A stretch of 64,000 bases of DNA from the NCBI RefSeq assembly GCF_007860015.1, contig NZ_SJPS01000001.1, forward strand, positions 682,001-746,000. Direction: 5' to 3'. This DNA comes from Bythopirellula polymerisocia (GTDB lineage Bacteria; Planctomycetota; Planctomycetia; Pirellulales; Lacipirellulaceae). The position numbers and the translations under genes were made by a program. This document shows, one piece after another, positions 53,599 to 63,073 of this stretch. Below the pieces are notes generated by a model. It made no database searches, had not been told where the DNA came from, and saw nothing but the letters and a program-made list of their open reading frames with translations. The first letter of the stretch is position 1. The number at the start of each line of letters is the position of its first letter.

Positions 53599-55554
53599 CT
53601 AAAAAAGCGCGGAACCTGATTCCGCTGGGGGCGGAACGTCTCCGGTGGCATTTTCGGCGCGCTTGCGTTTCTTCGTTTCTTGATCCTCCTTCTTCACACG
53701 GGTGTAGTCGAGGTAGTGCAAATTGGCTTGGATGTTATCCGTATTGCTGTAGACATAGCTCAAGAAAAATTCCGTGATCGTTGCTTTGCGAGCCTTCAGC
53801 TCTTCCGCCAAGCGCAGAACCAGTTGCAACTTTTTCGCATTGTCCTCCTCAAATGCCTTCCACCATTTTCGGGCGGAACCCGTTGTGTTGTCCCAGCCGA
53901 TCGTTTTCCTAACTTCTTCCAGCATGACGCGGATTCGATCCTCACTCCAGTTGCTGACATCCATGAAACCTTTCTCTTCAGTGCCGCCTGAGTTAGCAGC
54001 CTGCTTCACCTGTTTAAACTTTGGCATAGGCAACTGCCTACTCCGCAATCGTTCGTGACCCGTGATTGCTCGGGTAGCGCGCAGGAGGGCAGCAATCGGG
54101 CGCAGCTCATAGGATTTCTGCAAATAGGCCTGAAATGAGAGCGATCCGAACATCAAAGTGGCCGGTAGACCAAAGAGAGGGTGCGTGTAGTTTGGAGACC
54201 GAATCGACGCCGAAGAAAGTAGCGGTCGAGAGCAGAAAGAGGAATTCTCTCCTTCGTAGCAAGGAAGCGAGACCATTTGTTCACCACTCGCATGGGAAAA
54301 ACAGTCGGCATCGCTAGCAGGGCCACCTGGGAGAACGATCTTGTTGGAAAAATTGTCCATCAGCGCCCGACAACTGGGACCGTACGCAAGTTCCAGCGAA
54401 GAGATGGTCTGCACACCCGCTACGATCCCGATTCCGCGGGAACGCATAGTCATCAACCGTTCCGGCGAAAGCAAATATCCCAAGGACGGCATGTCGTCGT
54501 AAAAGATCGTAGCTTCCACCTTTCGATTCGCCGATCGCTCGGCCGTGTTGATGAGTTCGTCCGTCACACTGAGCGCCAACATCTGGTACAGCACCCGCTG
54601 GGTTTCGAGACTCGTTTCCGGCATTTCGATATGCAGGCAGACGGGCTCCTTGAAGAGTCGATCCAATTTCAAATCGTCTCGCGACATCACCCGCATCGCG
54701 CTTTCCGAAAGAAACGAGGTTAGGGCCCCGATGATCGACGCCAACACCGTCTCGGCATTACCGGAACTGCCGGTCAGAAAATTCGCCAGTTGGCGAGAAC
54801 TTGGATTTCGGTGTCCGCGCAGCTCGATTAGCAATTCGTGGAAGGAAAGTGAAAAAAGATTGAACATCGCGGGAAAAGAACGGTACCCAGCATCCCAGGC
54901 CCCTTTGAGCGCCGTCTTAATCCACTGGGTCCAGAACTCGGAATCGCGGGAAAGGGAGTTCTTTACCGAGTCGGCAAAGCGGCTGATCCGTGCGAAGGCC
55001 TCGTTTTTATCCTTGGTAGCAAGGGGATTCCAACCCACACTCCGCCAGGAATTGTTGAGATTCACCACCACCAGACGTTTGTTGGTCTGCCGGCACAGCT
55101 CCGCGATGGGGCCGTAATCCGATGACTTCAAGGAGAACGTGATCACACTCTGGTGTGGGTCAGAAATCGCGGAATAACGCAACGGATCAATGACCTGCGT
55201 ATTCTTGCCCGCACCGGTGACACCCAAGACCATCGTATGCGTTGCCCGCTCCTGCGTTTGTAACACGAGGTCTACTCCGTAGATCGGCTCACGGGAGAGG
55301 GGGTCACTGGGCTGGGTATTCAGAAGGGGAATCGTCGCAGGGAGCAGAATAGCACCAGGTTCTGCAGGGGACGTATAAGCCGAAATATCGGCCGGCGTAG
55401 GGTGCCGGGTCCCCGAATAATATCGGCAATAGTCTTTCGGAGGGACCTCCGACTGTGATTGGGACCGCATCACATTCGGGTCCGTGGGGTCGAAAAATAA
55501 TTCGTCGTTGGAAATCGCTTGTTCACAATTCGGCTCGTTACTAAACAGTGTCAT
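53599..55554 (-). CDS. VirD4/TraG-like coupling ATPase (orphan)
   Basis: About 651 residues from the ATG at 55554; a TTG at 55584 gives ten more. The ATPase core: HTMVLGVTGAGKNTQVIDPLR (Walker A, with Asn after the Lys instead of Ser/Thr, near 130), SVITFSLKSSDYG, FYDDMPSLGYL (Walker B region) and GIGIVAGVQTISSLE. There are no membrane helices at the N-terminus, unlike true VirD4. Conjugation proteins couple DNA to a type IV channel; no relaxase or channel gene is in the window. It may be a relic of an integrated element or a domesticated ATPase, for which planctomycetes have several homologues. Confidence 0.8.
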   Translation of the reverse strand: MTLFSNEPNCEQAISNDELFFDPTDPNVMRSQSQSEVPPKDYCRYYSGTRHPTPADISAYTSPAEPGAILLPATIPLLNTQPSDPLSREPIYGVDLVLQTQERATHTMVLGVTGAGKNTQVIDPLRYSAISDPHQSVITFSLKSSDYGPIAELCRQTNKRLVVVNLNNSWRSVGWNPLATKDKNEAFARISRFADSVKNSLSRDSEFWTQWIKTALKGAWDAGYRSFPAMFNLFSLSFHELLIELRGHRNPSSRQLANFLTGSSGNAETVLASIIGALTSFLSESAMRVMSRDDLKLDRLFKEPVCLHIEMPETSLETQRVLYQMLALSVTDELINTAERSANRKVEATIFYDDMPSLGYLLSPERLMTMRSRGIGIVAGVQTISSLELAYGPSCRALMDNFSNKIVLPGGPASDADCFSHASGEQMVSLPCYEGENSSFCSRPLLSSASIRSPNYTHPLFGLPATLMFGSLSFQAYLQKSYELRPIAALLRATRAITGHERLRSRQLPMPKFKQVKQAANSGGTEEKGFMDVSNWSEDRIRVMLEEVRKTIGWDNTTGSARKWWKAFEEDNAKKLQLVLRLAEELKARKATITEFFLSYVYSNTDNIQANLHYLDYTRVKKEDQETKKRKRAENATGDVPPPAESGSALF

Positions 55555-56061
55555 CGTAGTCTCGGCTTTCCGTAATGAAGACAAATAGTTGAGTGAAAAT
55601 GCAGCCGTACCACGACTGCGAACTCAATGAAGACAGCTCCGTCCGCCACTGATGCGTGTCATAAAGGGACACCGCCCTGATAAAAATCAGGAAGTGGCCA
55701 TAGAAAATCTCCCCATCACCTACCATGGAGCGAGGATGAGATTTTTGCAAGCGAATTGTTTTTGGAATCCAAAAGTTTTTTAAATTCAAAAATTGTTGCG
55801 AGAAAAACCGAACTGCGGCCGAATTCTGCGGCGGCAATCGAAGTATCCAAAATTTCGATCTTCGCAGCGACAGAATCGGTCCCTTGAATGTTGTCGACTG
55901 AGTCGACTCGTGTGGACAACGTGTGTGTGGATTGGTGATTGGTGATTCGTGATTCGTGATTCGTGATTGGTGAGTGGTGAGTGGTGAGAGGTTAGAGGTT
56001 AGCGATTGGAGACAACGCGCTCTGCTGCGCTCGTCCCAATTGAATTTCCGCTTATCTCAAC
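55555..56061. other. Intergenic region with short tandem repeats
   Basis: About 500 bp. At 55927-55990 a run of GTGATTG/GTGATTC/GTGAGTG units recalls that at 45158. GCGCTCTGCTGCGCT at about 56018 is the core of a repeat found again at 58595 and 61250. No gene was seen. Confidence 0.6.
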
Positions 56062-58011
56062 TCAATTGTCCCAAGCTTCAAATATCAAATCGGTCAAACC
56101 AGTCTCTGATTCCTCCTGCTCTAAGTATCTTGGCTGCACATCATTTGAAGCTGAAGAAAAATTACACGCTGCGGTAGGAAGATAGTCACTACGGGCGAAA
56201 TAGGCATCTCTGGGAAGCTCAGCGGGAGTCAGTTCGTCGATCAAGTATTCACCATCTTCTGCCGGACTATCGAACATCGCCAGAGTGAGAGCCGCATTCA
56301 ACGCAGCAGCCATGGAAGTTGGCTTGGCTTCCAATACCTCAAGTGCTGCGGAAAGCGGCGGCAAGACGATGATGCTACCATAACTCACCTGCCAGGCCGC
56401 TAAGTCGCTCGCGTCGGCGTCGCCGTCGTAGTCGCTGTCTCCACCACTGGCCGCTGGCCCGACTGCTGCGAAGGACCGTTGCCAACTCAAGAAGTCCCTC
56501 CCGTCGACTCGTATGTCGTTATTGAAATCTGCCGAGGGGGGGCCTTGGGCTTCGTAGCTGCCGATGTCAATCCGCGGCATGGAGGGTACGCCGGTAAGAA
56601 TTCCTATGGCCACACGGGTGAAAGGATTGCCGCGTTGATCAAATTCGTTCGCGTCGAAAAGAATCGATGGGTCACCCGCATCAATCGCCGGACTACCTGG
56701 CAACAGGGCGTGTGTTTTTGTGGGACCGCCGTTGTTGGCCAGGGGGCCGAGGAGCGGGTCGTCGACTCCCTCGATGTCGCCTGATCCTCCGATCGTGTCG
56801 CCTGAGCCGAGCAGATTGTAATTGCCAGTAAACGAGGAAAAGAATTTTGCGAGATTGCCGGGCGAACCGTCTTGCCAATTACCGGAAACAATTGTGTTGT
56901 GGAGCATTAAGTTGTAGAACCTAGCAGCAATGCCACCGCCGTCATCGCCCGCCGAGTTCTCGGTGATCGTGGTGTGGGTGATGTATAGGAGCGGTGCTTG
57001 GCTGAAGATACCGCCTCCCTCGCGTGGTGTCGAATTGCCGCTGATGGTGCTATTGATAATCGTATTCTCGGTGAAGAAATCCTGCGAATCTCGAAGCTGT
57101 ACCCCACCCCCATCGTCACCCGCGACATTTCCACTGATGGTGCTATTCGCTACGTGCAGTTCGCCAAGACTCGAGATGCCACCTCCGTCTCCAATGGGAG
57201 GAAGTGCGGAGTTTTGGTGAATCGTGCTTTGAGACACGATCAGCGTACTCCGCTGGCCCAGCGTGTAGTCCGCACCCGCGCCGTTGCTGATCCCGCCTCC
57301 GCTACCAAAGGCACTGTTGAAGCTCACGGTGCTAGCCATGAGTTGAAACGTGCCGTAGCGATGCTGAATCCCTCCACCGGTAACCGCAGCGTTGCCCGTG
57401 ACCACGCTGTTGAGCAGGGTGACGTTTTCGCGGCTGCGGATTCCACCGCCGGTTCCTCCCAGATCGGTTTGGGCCGGATCGCCGCCAGTGATGGTCAGTC
57501 CTTCGACCATGACCTCGATGTTGTGGTTCGCATCTCCGTCGTCGATATTCAACACCCGAAAACCGTCGAGCGTCTTGAACGTGTTGTCGGTACCGTTGCC
57601 GGCGTCGATCGTGAGCAGTTCCGGGCCATCGCCGGTAATGGTGAGATCAGAGGTAATCAGTAGTTCACCATTTTGAAGCAGAATGCTTTCGGGGCCGTCG
57701 TGGCCGAAGTCGAAACGGATCTCGTCGGCGATATCGTTGCTCACAAAGCCGTCGATCGTGGTGCCGGGGTTGTTGGCGATCGCGATTGCTTCGCGCAGAC
57801 TAAGTTGGCCGTCACCCGCGAGGTTGGCCAGGGTATCGTCAAGATTATTCTGGACCGTCAAGACGGCCAGCATTCGGCGGTCTTCAAGCGGTTCGACGCG
57901 CAAGCGGCGTTCGTTTGAAGTGCGACGAGAACTCTTGCATCCTTGTTTCATTTGGAGTTCTCTCAATAGGCTACTGAGTTTGGGATTGGAAAAGTTGATT
58001 TTGAGACGCAT
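56062..58011 (-). CDS. LEPR-type beta-helix protein with dockerin-like repeats
   Basis: A 649-residue secreted protein. The N-terminus carries [20 protein letters not shown], the planctomycete LEPR-like signal, followed by [15 protein letters not shown] (CSLREA-type motif). Residues about 75-480 are a right-handed beta-helix with GGGI(R/S/F) repeats ([40 protein letters not shown]). Two dockerin-like repeats follow ([40 protein letters not shown]) and a tail of unknown role. These proteins are surface or secreted adhesin-like; no ligand can be named. Confidence 0.85.
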   Translation of the reverse strand: MRLKINFSNPKLSSLLRELQMKQGCKSSRRTSNERRLRVEPLEDRRMLAVLTVQNNLDDTLANLAGDGQLSLREAIAIANNPGTTIDGFVSNDIADEIRFDFGHDGPESILLQNGELLITSDLTITGDGPELLTIDAGNGTDNTFKTLDGFRVLNIDDGDANHNIEVMVEGLTITGGDPAQTDLGGTGGGIRSRENVTLLNSVVTGNAAVTGGGIQHRYGTFQLMASTVSFNSAFGSGGGISNGAGADYTLGQRSTLIVSQSTIHQNSALPPIGDGGGISSLGELHVANSTISGNVAGDDGGGVQLRDSQDFFTENTIINSTISGNSTPREGGGIFSQAPLLYITHTTITENSAGDDGGGIAARFYNLMLHNTIVSGNWQDGSPGNLAKFFSSFTGNYNLLGSGDTIGGSGDIEGVDDPLLGPLANNGGPTKTHALLPGSPAIDAGDPSILFDANEFDQRGNPFTRVAIGILTGVPSMPRIDIGSYEAQGPPSADFNNDIRVDGRDFLSWQRSFAAVGPAASGGDSDYDGDADASDLAAWQVSYGSIIVLPPLSAALEVLEAKPTSMAAALNAALTLAMFDSPAEDGEYLIDELTPAELPRDAYFARSDYLPTAACNFSSASNDVQPRYLEQEESETGLTDLIFEAWDN

Positions 58012-58142
58012 GCGTCGATTGGGAGTTGCTATTCTGGCTATTTTAATCCAATATCGCGATGAAAATCACGTGAATTTCTCCTAGTCAATTAATTTCCTCC
58101 GTTTGGGACGAAAACACGGCAATATTCTCTGAGGCAACTCGC

Positions 58143-58559
58143 ATGAACTGGGAAAAACTCATCCCCTCGGCATTCATCGTTTTCTTTCCCTTGTTCTGGA
58201 TTGGCATCTGCTTTGCCCTCTCTTGGATGGGGGGCTGGGGCAGGTTGGCTCGGGAGTATCGCGAACATGAGTCTCACGACTCCCAGCCGATTCGCACGGC
58301 GTGGATGCGGTCGGGGAGATTTGGCTGGGTGAATTACAACTCGTGTTTGAACATTGGGATTCATGACGCGGGTTTGCGATTGTCGGTGCTTTTTCCTTTT
58401 CGTGTGGGGCATCCGCCGTTGTTTATTCCTTGGGGTGCGATGGCGAGTGCTCGTCAGAAACGCATTTTTTTCTTCCGGTTCTTGGAAATCCAAGTAGGCG
58501 AGCCAGAGCCGGTGACGGTGTTGTTGCCGGAGTGGGTGGGGGAGTATTTGGAGTTGTGA
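58143..58559 (+). CDS. Small membrane protein, unknown family (intact paralogue)
   Basis: 138 residues, GAGG 8 nt before the ATG. One N-terminal helix (AFIVFFPLFWIGICFALSW) is followed by a soluble domain: GGWGRLAREYREHESHDSQP, FGWVNYNSCLNIGIHDAGLR, PPLFIPWGAMASARQKRIFF. I do not know the family. A broken second copy is at 60387-60671, so it belongs to a duplicated stretch. It has no operon partner. Confidence 0.72.
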   Translation: MNWEKLIPSAFIVFFPLFWIGICFALSWMGGWGRLAREYREHESHDSQPIRTAWMRSGRFGWVNYNSCLNIGIHDAGLRLSVLFPFRVGHPPLFIPWGAMASARQKRIFFFRFLEIQVGEPEPVTVLLPEWVGEYLEL

Positions 58560-58587
58560 GTGGTTGGTTGTTAGTTGTTAGTTGTTG

Positions 58588-58680
58588 GAGACGACGCGCT
58601 CTGCTGCGCTGGGGCTCCGGAAGCGCGGCTAACTAGAAGAATATGTCGCGGCGATCAAAACTGTGCTTCGTCGCCGGGGT
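58588..58680 (+). repeat. Repeat R1 with the end of a DUF1460-like gene
   Basis: About 90 bp that match 61242-61333 (core GCGCTCTGCTGCGCT, then AGAAGAATATGTCGCGG and ATCAAAACTG). On the minus strand it ends in the codons PGDEAQF and a stop, which equal the end of the DUF1460 gene at 61309 (SGNEAQF). So R1 keeps the last codons of a lost copy of that gene. The rest of 58560-58863 holds no gene. Confidence 0.75.
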
Positions 58681-58863
58681 GCGGAAAAGGGAACACGCAT
58701 CTCAAGTCCGGTTTGGTAACATTTACCATCGCAATAACTTAAGTCAATTGAGTCGGACGGGAATGTCGTTTAAATTCAAAAATTGAAGTTAGATTTCCTT
58801 CGTTGTTAAGCCAACGTGCCATCCCCCCTCCTTCTAAACCACTATTCATCTCGGAAATTACTT

Positions 58864-60390
58864 ATGTGCCGTCAACTGGTTGCAATCATCGTTCACTTAT
58901 TCTTTGTTGTGTTGTCGTTCGACAGCTTGGCGGCAGCTGCTACTTCCGAGTCGTCTCAACCGAACATCGTCTTGATCGTCGCAGACGATCTTGGTTGGAA
59001 CTGCGTGGGCTATCACAATCAACAGTATCAGACACCGAATATTGATCGAATTGTCAGCGAGGGTGTTGAGCTCAATCGATTCTATGTCGCTCCCATGTGT
59101 TCGCCGACCAGGGCAGGTTTGATGACTGGTCGATACCCTATTCGGTTCGGTTGCGCCAGGTCCGTTATTCCACCGTACCGCGATTTCGGCTTGCCGGTGA
59201 GCGAGTTGACTTTGCCGGAGAGGTTGGCCGATCTGGGCTATCAGAACCGTGGCACTTTCGGCAAATGGCACCTTGGTCATCGGCGTGCGAAGTGGCATCC
59301 GCTGAACCAGGGATTCACGCACTTCCACGGACATTACAATGGCGCGATTGACTACTTCCAATTGACTCGCGAGGGAGTGCGTGATTGGCATGTGAACGAT
59401 CAACCCTCGGATCAGCAAGGGTATTCGACTCGCTTGATAGCGGAGGCGGCCTCCGAATGGATTGCCGAGTCGGCCTCTGCCGATTCGCCTTACTTCTGCT
59501 ACGTCCCGTTCAACGCTCCCCATGGTCCACTTCAGGCTCCAGAAGAAACGATCGCCAATTTCGCTCGGGCGAACCAAGATCGTGTGTCTGCCAAAAGGCG
59601 AACAAACAACAAGAAGCTGGCAACCTTGAAAGCCATGATCTTAGAAATGGACGAGGGAATTGGACGTATTCTGCAGACTGTCGAAGAAAGCGGTGAATCG
59701 GATAACACCCTCGTGTGGTTCTTGAGCGACAATGGCGGTGTCGGCTCCTTGCCAAAATTGAACAAACCACTCCGGGGTAGCAAGCTGACTGTCTACGAAG
59801 GGGGAATTCGTGTACCCGCCTGTGTCCGCTGGCCGAGCAAGTTTCCGGCCGGTGGTCGAAATGATCGCGTTTGCGGCTACATCGACGTGATGCCTACCCT
59901 CGTCGACGCGGCTAGCGGCTCGATTACAGTGGTTCCTGGTCGCCCCATCGATGGCATCTCCTTGCTGGCAAGTCTCGAATCGTCGGAAGCCAACAGCACG
60001 GCTTCGACGAAAGACGATCGACCATGGTATTCGTACCATGGTCAATCCAGTGAAGATGAGGAATATCTGGCGGTTACCGCCGATGGTTGGAAGTTGACGG
60101 TCGTCGGTCCGCGTTTGATCGCAGAGCGACAGCTCCAAGAAGACCACCATCGTATCGAGTTGTTCCAACTCGCCAGCGATCCGTACGAAACTACGAATGT
60201 CGCGAGCCAGCATCCGTCCCGAGTGGAAGAACTTGGCCGAATGTTGATTCAGCATCGTGCACTTCAGCCCCTCGACGGTGTACCGACCTATGAAGTTGGA
60301 CGCGAAGGGTTCATTCCTCCTCCGAACTGGCAGCTTGATTTTTCTCAACCGGATGCTTTGGTCGGATCATATAAGAATGAAAGCGAATGA
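58864..60390 (+). CDS. Secreted sulfatase (formylglycine-dependent, S1 type)
   Basis: About 508 residues from the ATG at 58864; a GTG at 58816 adds 16. After the signal (IIVHLFFVVLSFDSLAAAA) come NIVLIVADDLGWNCVGYH with the metal-binding Asp pair, and CSPTRAGLMTGRYPIRFG, where the Cys is turned into formylglycine by a maturase. GKWHLGHRRAKWHPLNQGF, LVWFLSDNGG and VYEGGIRVPACVRWP complete the active site. It removes sulfate from a polysaccharide, whose identity cannot be read. No maturase gene is in the window. Confidence 0.93.
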   Translation: MCRQLVAIIVHLFFVVLSFDSLAAAATSESSQPNIVLIVADDLGWNCVGYHNQQYQTPNIDRIVSEGVELNRFYVAPMCSPTRAGLMTGRYPIRFGCARSVIPPYRDFGLPVSELTLPERLADLGYQNRGTFGKWHLGHRRAKWHPLNQGFTHFHGHYNGAIDYFQLTREGVRDWHVNDQPSDQQGYSTRLIAEAASEWIAESASADSPYFCYVPFNAPHGPLQAPEETIANFARANQDRVSAKRRTNNKKLATLKAMILEMDEGIGRILQTVEESGESDNTLVWFLSDNGGVGSLPKLNKPLRGSKLTVYEGGIRVPACVRWPSKFPAGGRNDRVCGYIDVMPTLVDAASGSITVVPGRPIDGISLLASLESSEANSTASTKDDRPWYSYHGQSSEDEEYLAVTADGWKLTVVGPRLIAERQLQEDHHRIELFQLASDPYETTNVASQHPSRVEELGRMLIQHRALQPLDGVPTYEVGREGFIPPPNWQLDFSQPDALVGSYKNESE

Positions 60391-60671
60391 TGGAGATGGG
60401 AGGTTGGGGCAGGTTGGCTCCGCAGTTTCGCGATGACGGGGTTCACACTTCCCAGCCGATTCGTTCGGCCTGGATGCGGTCGATCAGATTTGGCTATAGG
60501 ACTACCGCCCTCGCCCTTCATCCTCGCAAGCTCGGCGGGCTCGTTTGCTTCCACCGTTGTTTATTGTTTGGGGTGCGGTGGCGAGTGCTGTTCTTTCGAT
60601 TCCTGCAAATCCAACTAAGCGACCCGGCGACGGTGTTGTTGCAGGTGGGGGATATGGGGAGCCTCGCTTAG
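60387..60671 (+). pseudogene. Decayed copy of the small membrane protein gene
   Basis: Reading MGGWGRLAPQFRDDGVHTSQ-PIRSAWMRSIRFGY and later LFFRFLQIQLSDPATVLLQV, it follows the intact protein at 58143 (GGWGRLAREYREHESHDSQP-IRTAWMRSGRFGW ... FFFRFLEIQVGEPEPVTVLL). The N-terminal helix is missing and the middle is scrambled by frameshifts. It starts inside the last codons of the sulfatase gene and ends at the deaminase stop. Confidence 0.82.
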
Positions 60672-61192
60672 CGATGCGGCGGCAGTCGGAGACCGCGTTG
60701 CTGAAGGGTTTCGTCACATTGGCGGAATAATTCCTGGCAGCTGGCGCGCTCGATGTGGGGTAGTATCAAACACTTGGGCTCGCGGCACATGTGGGCGACC
60801 AGTTCGGTGGGGGAGAGGTCCGATGCTTGGGGCCAATAGTGGTTCGCGTCTTCCAAGGTGGAGGCACCGAACACAACCGTATTCACCTCGGCCCAGATGC
60901 AGGCGGACATGCACATCGGACACGGCTCGCACGTGCTGTAAAGAATATGGCCCTGGAGCGAAAGTCGGCCGAGCTTGGTGGTGGCCAGGCGAATGGCGTT
61001 CATCTCGGCATGATTGGTCGGATCGGAATATTGGATGACGGTGTCGTAGGCCTGGGCCACCAATCGGCCGCTGGTGAGGTCGTAGATCGACGAGCCGAAG
61101 GGGGACGGAAACTCGGTTGCCAGCGAGGTCGAGGTGAATTCGACAAGAGCCGCCATGCGTTCACGGTGTTGGAGATCATCCGACGAGGTCAT
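60668..61192 (-). CDS. Cytidine/guanine deaminase-type nucleoside deaminase
   Basis: 174 residues. The zinc site is complete: HAEMNAIRLATTKLG (His, catalytic Glu) and STCEPCPMCMSACIWAEV (PCxxC). VVFGASTLEDANHYWP and a Cys/Arg-rich end follow, as in guanine deaminase or the tRNA adenosine deaminase relatives; the substrate cannot be fixed. It acts in the cytoplasm. A fragment of a second copy lies at 51058-51200. Confidence 0.88.
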   Translation of the reverse strand: MTSSDDLQHRERMAALVEFTSTSLATEFPSPFGSSIYDLTSGRLVAQAYDTVIQYSDPTNHAEMNAIRLATTKLGRLSLQGHILYSTCEPCPMCMSACIWAEVNTVVFGASTLEDANHYWPQASDLSPTELVAHMCREPKCLILPHIERASCQELFRQCDETLQQRGLRLPPHR

Positions 61193-61241
61193 GGAAGGTG
61201 TTCTTCGGGTTGGTGGTATTGGTCACTGGTGGTGAGTGGTG

Positions 61242-61333
61242 GAAGACGACGCGCTCTGCTGCGCTGGGGCTACGCATCGCGGCCAACAAGAAGAATATGT
61301 CGCGGGGATCAAAACTGCGCTTCGTTGCCGGAG
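61242..61333 (+). repeat. Repeat R2, overlapping the end of the DUF1460 gene
   Basis: Matches R1 at 58588-58680. Its right part is the end of the DUF1460 gene, so gene end and intergenic repeat have been copied together. Confidence 0.72.
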
Positions 61334-62364
61334 GGGAGCGTCACGCGGGGGGCGTCGGGGCCGTCGATTTGTTGGAGGTTTTTGAGTGGCTGTTCGCGCA
61401 AGCGGAGGAACTTGAAACCCACCAGGCGCGCTTTGCCCGCGGCGTCGTTGGCGGCGTTCTCCTTGGTTGAGCGCGCGATGTACTCTTCGATTGGCTCTTC
61501 GCGTACCTGCGGCGGAGTGGAATGGATCAGGTGTACCTCGCCATTTAGGCCGTGGGCGATCAGACCTACATGACCCACGTATGCGCTGCCGCCAGAGACT
61601 TCGTTGGGCGGCGCGTCTGGCTTGAAGGTCGCCCGGACTACGTTCACGAAGTCGCCGTCCTGCAGGTCGTTCTTCGCCTCGTCGATCTCGGCATACGGCA
61701 AATAGATGTCCTCATGCTTTTCGACGGGTACATCCACCTGCAACTGGTATCGATTCTTGAAAAACCGGGCACGATCGATGGTTTCGCTGAACTTCACGGC
61801 TTGGTCACCTGCAAGTTGCGCAGTGATGTCCTCCACGAGCCAGCGATTCGAGATATTCCAATCGGCCTCGGTATAGTGATTGCGGGTGGTGACGCCCAGG
61901 TGGCCGTCGCGGTAGCGAATGCGTTGCAGCATCTTCATAAAACTGGGCCAGTTCTGCGACAAGGCCATTGCGTAAGTGTGCTCAGCGAAGACCACGCAGT
62001 CGCTCTTTCCCAGACAGTAAATGGGCTGGGGGTCATAGGGTTCGAACGGCATTTCGCCCAGCAAATAAATCTCATACGGCTGCCCGATGTTTTTGCGGGC
62101 CAGGCGCAGAATTCGCTGACGAAGGTCCGGTTCGGTGGCGCTCAAAAATCTCAGGTAAGCATCGACCTCTGTCTCGGTGAACTCGTGCAACGGCTTGTCC
62201 AGCAGCTGGGCGATTTGTTCCGGCTCAAGGCCTAGTTGCTGGCAGGCTGCGGTTTGCTCATTCGTCAAAGCGGCAGAGGCGCTGCTGAGCGTAGTGCTGA
62301 ACAGCCCCACGCTCGACACGAACAGAGCCAAGATAAGAAACGGTGCTTTCATGGTTGGCTTCAT
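61309..62364 (-). CDS. Secreted DUF1460 protein (NlpC/P60-like amidase)
   Basis: 351 residues with a signal peptide (FLILALFVSSVGLFSTTLSS). DUF1460 motifs: ARKNIGQPYEIYLLGE, GKSDCVVFAEHTYAMALSQN (catalytic Cys), IRYRDGHLGVTTRNHYTEADW (His) and GSAYVGHVGLIAHG. Members have a papain-like N-acetylmuramoyl-alanine amidase fold. GGAGA 8 nt before the ATG at 62364 supports the start. It may act on wall peptides. Its last codons are part of repeat R2. Confidence 0.85.
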   Translation of the reverse strand: MKPTMKAPFLILALFVSSVGLFSTTLSSASAALTNEQTAACQQLGLEPEQIAQLLDKPLHEFTETEVDAYLRFLSATEPDLRQRILRLARKNIGQPYEIYLLGEMPFEPYDPQPIYCLGKSDCVVFAEHTYAMALSQNWPSFMKMLQRIRYRDGHLGVTTRNHYTEADWNISNRWLVEDITAQLAGDQAVKFSETIDRARFFKNRYQLQVDVPVEKHEDIYLPYAEIDEAKNDLQDGDFVNVVRATFKPDAPPNEVSGGSAYVGHVGLIAHGLNGEVHLIHSTPPQVREEPIEEYIARSTKENAANDAAGKARLVGFKFLRLREQPLKNLQQIDGPDAPRVTLPSGNEAQF

Positions 62365-62521
62365 GGTTTTGTTCTCCGCGTGAGATGGTTGGCAGCTCTT
62401 GCATTCCCATCACCATCTGGAGTGCTTATGGTGAACTAAAGAAAATGGTACTCTCCTATTCAGCGTACCGCGATGTGACTTTCAGGGCCAGCTTAACCGT
62501 TTTTTTGGGGGCTGAAACGTA

Positions 62522-63073
62522 GTGACAATTCGAGCTTTTCAAAGCACTTCTCCCCAACTTGGGGCAAGAGTTTACGTTGATCCGGCAGCCACCGTCATTG
62601 GCGATGTGACGCTCGGCAATGATGTGAGTGTGTGGCCCGGAGCGGTAATTCGCGGGGACTTGCTGCCGATCAAGGTTGGGCATCGCTCGAATGTGCAGGA
62701 CAATGCCGTGCTGCACACGACGCATAAGAGCAAGTACAACCTTGATGGTTGGGCACTTACGATTGGGGAGGACGTGGTGATCGGCCATCGAGCAGTGCTG
62801 CATGGCTGCAGGGTGGGAGATCGCGTGCTTATTGGGATTGGGTCGATTGTTAATGACGGCGCCGTGGTCGAGGACGAAGTGATCGTCGGAGCAGGGTGCC
62901 TGGTGCCGCCGGGGAAGGTGCTGGAAAGTGGCTTCGTTTACGTGGGGAATCCCTGCAGGCAGTTGCGGCCAATCACAGACGCTGAGCGGGAATTCTTTAC
63001 TTATTCCCCGGCGAATTATGTGCGGCTGAAGGATCAGTATCTGGGGGAAGGTCATATGTCAGCGCGGAGTTGA
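62522..63073 (+). CDS. Gamma-carbonic anhydrase family protein
   Basis: 183 residues from a GTG. A left-handed beta-helix with hexapeptide repeats: VYVDPAATVIGDVTLGNDVS, VWPGAVIRGDLLPIKVGHRSNVQDNAVLHT, GEDVVIGHRAVLHGCRVGDR. Zinc-binding His residues are visible in NAVLHTTH and VIGHRAVLHG. The C-terminal helix follows. Carbonic anhydrase activity is usual for Cam-type members but not proven for YrdA-type relatives like this. Its 3' end overlaps the convergent gene by 77 bp. Confidence 0.9.
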   Translation: MTIRAFQSTSPQLGARVYVDPAATVIGDVTLGNDVSVWPGAVIRGDLLPIKVGHRSNVQDNAVLHTTHKSKYNLDGWALTIGEDVVIGHRAVLHGCRVGDRVLIGIGSIVNDGAVVEDEVIVGAGCLVPPGKVLESGFVYVGNPCRQLRPITDAEREFFTYSPANYVRLKDQYLGEGHMSARS

